Below are positions 59,122-64,000 of a stretch of 64,000 nt of DNA, one piece after another. The first letter of the stretch is position 1; every line of letters begins with the position of its first letter. The position numbers were made by a program, and so were the translations under genes. The notes under the pieces are model-generated. The model saw nothing but the letters and a program-made list of their open reading frames with translations. It was not told the origin of the DNA and searched no databases. This DNA is from Acinetobacter pecorum (GTDB lineage Bacteria; Pseudomonadota; Gammaproteobacteria; Pseudomonadales; Moraxellaceae), in the NCBI RefSeq assembly GCF_014837015.1, contig NZ_JACSPT010000015.1:18304-82303 (forward strand), read 5' to 3'.

Positions 59122-60870
59122 ATGAATGATTTAAATAACAATATATTATCCCGATTAAGCCTGCTTATGATGATTTCTTTTTTATTGGCAGCCTGTGGTG
59201 GCGATAATGACAATGACAGATATCAAGGTAATCCTCCTTCTAATCAAACACCACAATTATCACCTGCTGTTGGAGCTAAAATAAAGAAACGGTGTGAACA
59301 GCTGGGTTCATTTCAATATGCCAATACCACGATTACTTCAGCCACTGCTGAGGCTGCGGGTGCTGTGACTGTAGCTGAAAAACCCATTCGGGCCCATTGT
59401 GTAGTCACAGGCTATATGTTTCCACGAATCAGTCCTATAGATGGGCAAGAGTATCGAATTGGTTTTGAGATGCGTCTTCCTCTGGACTGGAGTGGCCGCT
59501 TTCTTTTTCAGGCCAATGGTGGATTTGGTGGAGAACTCATTCCAGCCTTAGGTTATGTTGGAAGCGGGGGGCCACTCACCAATGCCTTATATGAAGGCTT
59601 TGCTGTGATCTCCTCAGATATGGGTCATACACTTGAACAAATTACTACTTTTGGTATAGACCCACAGGCCAGGCTTGATTATGGTTATGACTCGATGATC
59701 AAGTTAACCCCGATGGCAAAGCAGCTCATCAGGTTTAGCTATGACAAACTGCCAGACCGATCTTATGCAGGTGGCGCTTCACGAGGTGGAAATCTGGCGC
59801 TGAATGCAGCTACACGCTTACCAAGGGAATATGATGGTATTTATGCCAACTCGCCTTCCTTTGAGCCGCCTCTTTCATCAATAGCACAAATTTATGATTT
59901 TAAAGAACTCCGAAAAGTCGCTACGGAAATTGATGAGACAATAACAGCTTTTACCGATGCTGAAAGAAAAGTTGTAGCGGATTCTGTCTTAAATAAATGT
60001 GACAAGCTGGATGGTATTGTAGATGGCATGGTACAGGATGTAGACCGATGCCAATCAGAATTTAATATCCAAAGAGATGTTCCGGTGTGTCAGGGAGAAC
60101 GTAATGGAACCTGCCTGTCAGCAGAACAGATACAGGTTATCGCTGCTGTATTTGATACACCTGTAAACTCTAAAGGTGAAAAATTTTATGTCAGTGAACC
60201 TTATGATCCAGGAATCGTTGGACAGAAATGGGCCAATTTGAAACTAGCACCTCTTAGCGCTTTAGATCGTAGTGCTGGAGTATTAGGCACTGTGTTCGAG
60301 ACTCCACCTAATTTATTAGGATTGGAAAGACCGAGTGAATATATCTTGAATTATAATTTCGATACTGACCTTATCAAGCTATACAGGACAGATAACACCT
60401 ATAAGGAAAGCTCAACTGCTTTTATGGGACCACCTGATCCATTAAATGTGACGCCTCTCACTTCAAGAGGAGGTAAAATTATGGTAGTACATGCAGTAGC
60501 GGATGGCTCTACCTCCGAGAAGGAATCACAAAACTGGTATGATCAGCTTTTGCAACGTTATTCAGCCACTATACAGAATTCAGTACGATTTTTCCGGGTT
60601 CCGGGTATGAACCATGTTTCTCAGGGTGTGGCTACTGACCAGTTTGATGGACTGACTGCACTGGTCAGATGGGTGGAATATGGTGAAAAACCTGACCGTA
60701 TTATTGCCACTGCACGCGGTCCGGGTAATCCGAGTGGAGACATTAATTCTGAAATCCCGTCAAACTGGGCACCAAACCGGACCCGCCCACTCTGTCCATA
60801 CCCATTAATTGCACGTTATAGCGGTCGGGGAGATAGCGAAAAAGCTGAAAGCTTTAACTGTGCTCGATAG
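59122..60870 (+). CDS. Tannase/feruloyl esterase-family lipoprotein, copy 2
   Basis: 582 aa from ATG 59122, with the same GGAGCTTCAA leader as copy 1. Lipobox LLAAC. The nucleophile is in GGASRGGNLAL, the acid in VVHAVADGS and the His in PGMNHVSQG, again without the paired Cys. The N-terminal 60 and C-terminal 120 residues are nearly the same as copy 1, while a region around residues 375-405 (LKLAPLSALDRSAGVLG versus VKLFSTQYLEGLANATA) has diverged. This part may shape the substrate pocket, so the copies could have different specificities. Confidence 0.85.
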   Translation: MNDLNNNILSRLSLLMMISFLLAACGGDNDNDRYQGNPPSNQTPQLSPAVGAKIKKRCEQLGSFQYANTTITSATAEAAGAVTVAEKPIRAHCVVTGYMFPRISPIDGQEYRIGFEMRLPLDWSGRFLFQANGGFGGELIPALGYVGSGGPLTNALYEGFAVISSDMGHTLEQITTFGIDPQARLDYGYDSMIKLTPMAKQLIRFSYDKLPDRSYAGGASRGGNLALNAATRLPREYDGIYANSPSFEPPLSSIAQIYDFKELRKVATEIDETITAFTDAERKVVADSVLNKCDKLDGIVDGMVQDVDRCQSEFNIQRDVPVCQGERNGTCLSAEQIQVIAAVFDTPVNSKGEKFYVSEPYDPGIVGQKWANLKLAPLSALDRSAGVLGTVFETPPNLLGLERPSEYILNYNFDTDLIKLYRTDNTYKESSTAFMGPPDPLNVTPLTSRGGKIMVVHAVADGSTSEKESQNWYDQLLQRYSATIQNSVRFFRVPGMNHVSQGVATDQFDGLTALVRWVEYGEKPDRIIATARGPGNPSGDINSEIPSNWAPNRTRPLCPYPLIARYSGRGDSEKAESFNCAR

Positions 60871-60898
60871 CTTTTACACTTCACTTAAACGCTTACTC

Positions 60899-60935
60899 AA
60901 CTGGAAGAAATAACTTTTATTTCTTCCAGTTTTAA
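60899..60935 (+). terminator. Terminator after tannase gene 2
   Basis: Same hairpin as at 58772, AACTGGAAGAAATAA/TTATTTCTTCCAGTT, followed by TTAATTC. Confidence 0.8.
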
Positions 60936-60989
60936 TTCGCTATCTGGATTTAAACACGATAAGGGCTAGAACATTGTAGCGAGGGAAAG

Positions 60990-61493
60990 TTAAACAGTTT
61001 CTAATTGACCGACCTGATGATACGCACGGTTAAAATACACCAGACTTTCCTCCTGCTGACTCTGTCTAATCGCGATGACACGACATAAAAATATACTGTG
61101 TGTGCCCACTTTTTGAATTTCTTCAATCTGGCAATCAAAGCTCACCAAAGCATCATCTAAAATTGGAGCACCTGTTTCAAGCGTGCTCCACTTACCGAGT
61201 TTAAAGCGATCTTCAGAGTTAAATTTGCTTGAAGCAAATGCATTGGAGATGTATTCATGCTGCGTGCTGAGTACATTGACTGAGAGTACTTTATTTTTAA
61301 TGAAATGTTCATGTGAACGAGAGGATTGATTCATACAGACCAGCAATGTCGGTGGGGTATCAGTCACACTGCATACGGCCGATGCGGTAAAGCCATGCAT
61401 TCCTGCTACACCTTGGGTCGTGATCACATTCACAGACGTGGTTAACAAGGACATTGCATTTCTAAAGTCTATTGCTTCAATCATCTCTTTCAT
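60990..61493 (-). CDS. Flavin reductase-like protein next to mesD
   Basis: 167 aa, of the flavin reductase-like FMN-binding family (HpaC/NtaB type). FRNAMSLLTTSVNVITTQG opens the fold; GFTASAVCSVTDTPPTLLVCMNQ and HEHFIKNKVLSVNVLS follow. Such proteins reduce FMN or FAD with NAD(P)H and hand it to oxygen-using enzymes. It lies 88 bp after mesD on the same strand. This fits the reported oxygen need of MesD/MesX, but a direct role is inference. The start could also be three codons later. Confidence 0.85.
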   Translation of the reverse strand: MKEMIEAIDFRNAMSLLTTSVNVITTQGVAGMHGFTASAVCSVTDTPPTLLVCMNQSSRSHEHFIKNKVLSVNVLSTQHEYISNAFASSKFNSEDRFKLGKWSTLETGAPILDDALVSFDCQIEEIQKVGTHSIFLCRVIAIRQSQQEESLVYFNRAYHQVGQLETV

Positions 61494-61581
61494 CTCAATT
61501 ATATATACGATGTGCCTGCACTCAAAGGCAGGTAAATGATCTACGGATCATTCACCCTACTCTGGTTTAGCCATGCTTCTT

Positions 61582-62625
61582 TTAAGCACCCAGCTCCTGA
61601 CGAACAATCGCAGCTCCTGCGCTAAGTGCTTCGAGTTTGCCCCGAGCCACTTGACGAGACAACGGTGTCATCCCACAGTTGGTTGATGGATACAGTTTGT
61701 CTGCATCCACAAATTGCAACGCTTTACGCAGTGTATTGGCAACTTCTTCAGGCGTTTCGATTTGATTGGTTGCAACATCAATCGCACCAACCATGACTTT
61801 TTTACCCCGAATCAGCTCAATCAGATCCATCGGCACACGTGAGTGTTGACACTCAAGCGATACAATATCAATTTTTGATTGTTGTAGTTTAGGGAAGGCT
61901 GCTTCGTACTGACGCCATTCATTGCCGAGGGTCTTTTTCCAATCGGTATTGGCTTTAATGCCATAACCATAGCAAATGTGTACAGCAGTTTCACATTTCA
62001 GACCTTCAAGCGCACGCTCTAAAGTTGCTACACCCCAATCATTTACTTCATCAAAAAACACATTGAATGCTGGCTCATCAAACTGAATGATATCAACCCC
62101 TGCTGCCTCTAATTCAAGTGCTTCCTGGTTCAGAATTTTGGCAAATTCCCATGCCAGTTTTTCACGGCTCTTGTAGTGACCATCGTACAATGTATCAATC
62201 ATGGTCATTGGACCTGGCAGTGCCCATTTGATCGGCTGCGTGGTTTGGCTACGCAGGAATTTCGCATCATCCACAAACACTGCTTTTTTACGGGAAACTT
62301 CACCGACTACTGAAGGTACGCTGGCATCATAACGGTTACGGATACGCATGGTTTCACGTTTCTCAAAATCTACCCCTTCAAGATGCTCGATAAACGTGGT
62401 CACAAAGTGCTGACGGGTCTGTTCACCATCACTGACAATATCAATGCCGGCATGGACTTGTTCATGCAAGGACAGTTTCAGTGCATCACGTTTCGCTTCT
62501 AGTAGTTCTGCACCTTCGAGTTTCCAAGCTGACCAAAGCTTTTCAGGTTCTGCCAGCCAGGACGGTTTTGGCAAGCTGCCTGCTGTAGAGGTCGGGAGTA
62601 ACTTTTTAGCTTGTAAAAGTGCCAT
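61582..62625 (-). CDS. mesD: MesD: folate-independent core methionine synthase
   Basis: 347 aa, the length of the MetE C-terminal catalytic half without the folate-binding N-terminal domain. Zn-binding and homocysteine-site stretches are visible: DIIQFDEPAFNVF, AVHICYGYG (His and Cys), ECQHSRVP, and late STNCGMTPLSR (Cys). It is one gene after a DUF1852 protein, the arrangement described for MesD/MesX in aerobic bacteria. There MesD makes methionine without methyl-folate or cobalamin and needs oxygen; the methyl donor is unknown. It is coupled at 42 bp to mesX. Confidence 0.87.
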   Translation of the reverse strand: MALLQAKKLLPTSTAGSLPKPSWLAEPEKLWSAWKLEGAELLEAKRDALKLSLHEQVHAGIDIVSDGEQTRQHFVTTFIEHLEGVDFEKRETMRIRNRYDASVPSVVGEVSRKKAVFVDDAKFLRSQTTQPIKWALPGPMTMIDTLYDGHYKSREKLAWEFAKILNQEALELEAAGVDIIQFDEPAFNVFFDEVNDWGVATLERALEGLKCETAVHICYGYGIKANTDWKKTLGNEWRQYEAAFPKLQQSKIDIVSLECQHSRVPMDLIELIRGKKVMVGAIDVATNQIETPEEVANTLRKALQFVDADKLYPSTNCGMTPLSRQVARGKLEALSAGAAIVRQELGA

Positions 62626-62667
62626 GTCTAATCTTCTTTCTCTAAATTCGTTTATATATGTGATCTA

Positions 62668-63666
62668 TCAGGCAGCGTTGTCTTGCTGAGCCGTTGCTAC
62701 TTTAAAATTGGCAGCCCATTCATCCAGAATGTCTTTATACGGCTTAATGAAATTTTCCTCTGTCCATTTACCTTGTTTGACTGCCAGTTCACCACGTTCA
62801 ACACGGTCATAGACAATGCGAGTCAATGAATAATCGCCATAGCTCAAGCTAGGCTGATACACCACACCTGCGGGTGAATTAGTGTTGTAAATTTCAGGAC
62901 GATAGATTTTCTGGAAGCTTTCCATGGTGCTGATCGCACTGATCAGTTCAAAATCGGTGTAATCATGCAGCAAGTCACCAGCAAAATAGAATGCCAACGG
63001 CGCATTGCCATTTTCAGGTTTAAAGTAGCGAACACTTAAGCCCATTTTTTTAAAATATTCATCGGTACGTGAGTAGTCATCATTGGTGTATTCCACACCT
63101 AGAACAGGATGCACATTGGCACTGCGGTAGTAGGTTTTCGTGGTTGAAACACTGAGACAAATCACAGGCTGTTTATTAAATTCAGCTTTAAAGACTGCTG
63201 AATTCACAAGATGCTGGTACAGCTTGCCGTGCAGGTCACCAAAGTCCTCAGGTTTTTCATTGGCCTTACAGCCGAGTGATGGCAATACCACACTGAAGTC
63301 ATAATCACGTACATAAGATGAGAAGCTATTCCCGATCATGCCTTCAATGCGTTCATTGGTATGATGGTCGATAATGGTACTTTTCAAGGTTTCAATAAAG
63401 GGAAAGGTTTGACCATTGCCCTCAATATCAATTTCAGCAGAGATGATATCAATCTCCAGTGAATAACGATCACCTCTAGGATTATCGGCAGTCGCCAAGC
63501 TGTTAAAGCGGTTGTTAATCATCGCAAGTGTACGACGAAGATTCTCCTGACGGCTTTCACCACGCGCTAAATTGGCAAAATTGGTGGTTAGACGTGTATT
63601 GTTTGCTGGTTTGTAGTTCTCATCAAAACGAATACGTTTAATTGAACATTGAAATGCTGTACTCAT
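62668..63666 (-). CDS. mesX: MesX: DUF1852 protein required for MesD
   Basis: 332 aa from ATG 63666 (MSTAFQCSIKRIRFDENYKP), with GGTGG 9 bases upstream; a longer in-frame start would add 26 unlikely residues. NTRLTTNFANLARGESRQENLRRTLAMINNRFN is typical of DUF1852. No known catalytic motif is visible. Genetic work on relatives showed it is needed for MesD activity, so it may make or carry the methyl donor. It is the first gene of the mesX-mesD-flavin reductase unit. Confidence 0.87.
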   Translation of the reverse strand: MSTAFQCSIKRIRFDENYKPANNTRLTTNFANLARGESRQENLRRTLAMINNRFNSLATADNPRGDRYSLEIDIISAEIDIEGNGQTFPFIETLKSTIIDHHTNERIEGMIGNSFSSYVRDYDFSVVLPSLGCKANEKPEDFGDLHGKLYQHLVNSAVFKAEFNKQPVICLSVSTTKTYYRSANVHPVLGVEYTNDDYSRTDEYFKKMGLSVRYFKPENGNAPLAFYFAGDLLHDYTDFELISAISTMESFQKIYRPEIYNTNSPAGVVYQPSLSYGDYSLTRIVYDRVERGELAVKQGKWTEENFIKPYKDILDEWAANFKVATAQQDNAA

Positions 63667-63920
63667 GGAGATATGCCACCCTAAATTTTTATAAAAATAT
63701 AAAAAGCTAAATTTCTGTCTGGCTTTATTTAAGCGTGAATCCAAAGATGAGTAAAACGATATAAATTCAGTTAAAGGTGAGTAAAATTCATCTAGCGAGT
63801 TTTTAGCTTGCTGGTTGGCTCATGACTAAACTACCCATCTGCATGGATCGAATCTGAAATAGGCAATACCCTCTTATGGACTGACTGAATGTTTTTGAAG
63901 CAGTGATATAGGATTAACGC
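63667..63920. promoter_or_regulatory. Upstream region of mesX
   Basis: Holds the mesX promoter. Two direct copies of TGAGTAAAA (63748-63756 and 63778-63786) are spaced 30 bp apart, about three helical turns, on the plus strand. This could be a regulator site. I see no SAM riboswitch fold. Confidence 0.35.
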
Positions 63921-64000
63921 GGCTTTGTTGCATAAACATTCAAAAGCTGAGTTTTCCCCAATCCATTCAAATTTAAGTGACAACTTGGGTGTGAGGTCTA
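63921..64000. mobile_element. Probable end of an IS5-family insertion sequence, cut by window
   Basis: GGCTTTGTTGCATAAAC resembles the terminal inverted repeat of IS903/IS17-type (IS5-family) elements as I remember them. The element would extend past 64000, so neither the transposase nor the other end is visible. The target duplication cannot be checked. Confidence 0.5.

Larger units (their letters stand above)
58902..60935 (+). repeat. Tandem duplication unit 2
   Basis: Second copy of the 56766-58808 segment, again with the GTTTTATTAAATCAGGTAAC block, the gene, and the terminator. The 58744-58901 stretch between the units has no ORF. Confidence 0.8.

Overview
The window is a chromosomal segment of a gammaproteobacterium that fits the genus Acinetobacter. 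This rests on gene content: an AtfA-type wax ester synthase/DGAT closely matching the ADP1 enzyme as I remember it, the mreBCD-maf-rng block divergent from gatCAB, an SbmA homologue, and low-GC, AT-rich spacers. The species cannot be fixed from this sequence alone. No prophage, CRISPR array or complete transposon is visible. The last 80 bases look like one end of an IS5-family insertion sequence.

Layout. 1-8068: the end of a patatin-like phospholipase, an NfeD/SPFH membrane pair, putP, ispA (reverse), an isolated prpF (reverse), an amino acid permease and tRNA-Arg(CCU). 8275-14763 (reverse): an outer-membrane factor, an HlyD-type adaptor, an RbbA-type ABC fusion and a permease, together a possible complete trans-envelope exporter. 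15764-18564: two FadL-family outer-membrane proteins with matching promoters. 18625-22117: thrH, cysH (APS-reductase type), the wax ester synthase and a 57-aa protein. 22250-30155: rng, maf, mreD, mreC, mreB (reverse) and gatC, gatA, gatB (forward). 30201-32009: an AT-rich stand-alone NACHT NTPase, a probable anti-phage gene, next to a palindromic intergenic repeat. 32306-41226: a small secreted protein, two tandem M13 peptidases, a lipoprotein, sbmA and a 64-aa protein.

42236-56298 resembles a stress and envelope region: otsB-otsA (trehalose), an MFS transporter, an uncharacterised four-gene operon (acyl-CoA dehydrogenase-like, PIG-L deacetylase, NodS-like methyltransferase, GT2 glycosyltransferase), katE with a small downstream gene, dps, and an adaptor/FtsX-permease/ATPase exporter. 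56995-60870 is a tandem duplication of a tannase-family lipoprotein. 60990-63666 is a MesX-MesD-flavin reductase operon for folate-independent methionine synthesis.

The three systems most worth pursuing are: the four-gene operon, whose deacetylase, N-methyltransferase and glycosyltransferase recall NodB, NodS and NodC but whose product is unknown; the MesD/MesX methionine synthase, whose methyl donor is unknown, with an adjacent flavin reductase; and the lone NACHT protein inserted behind gatB.
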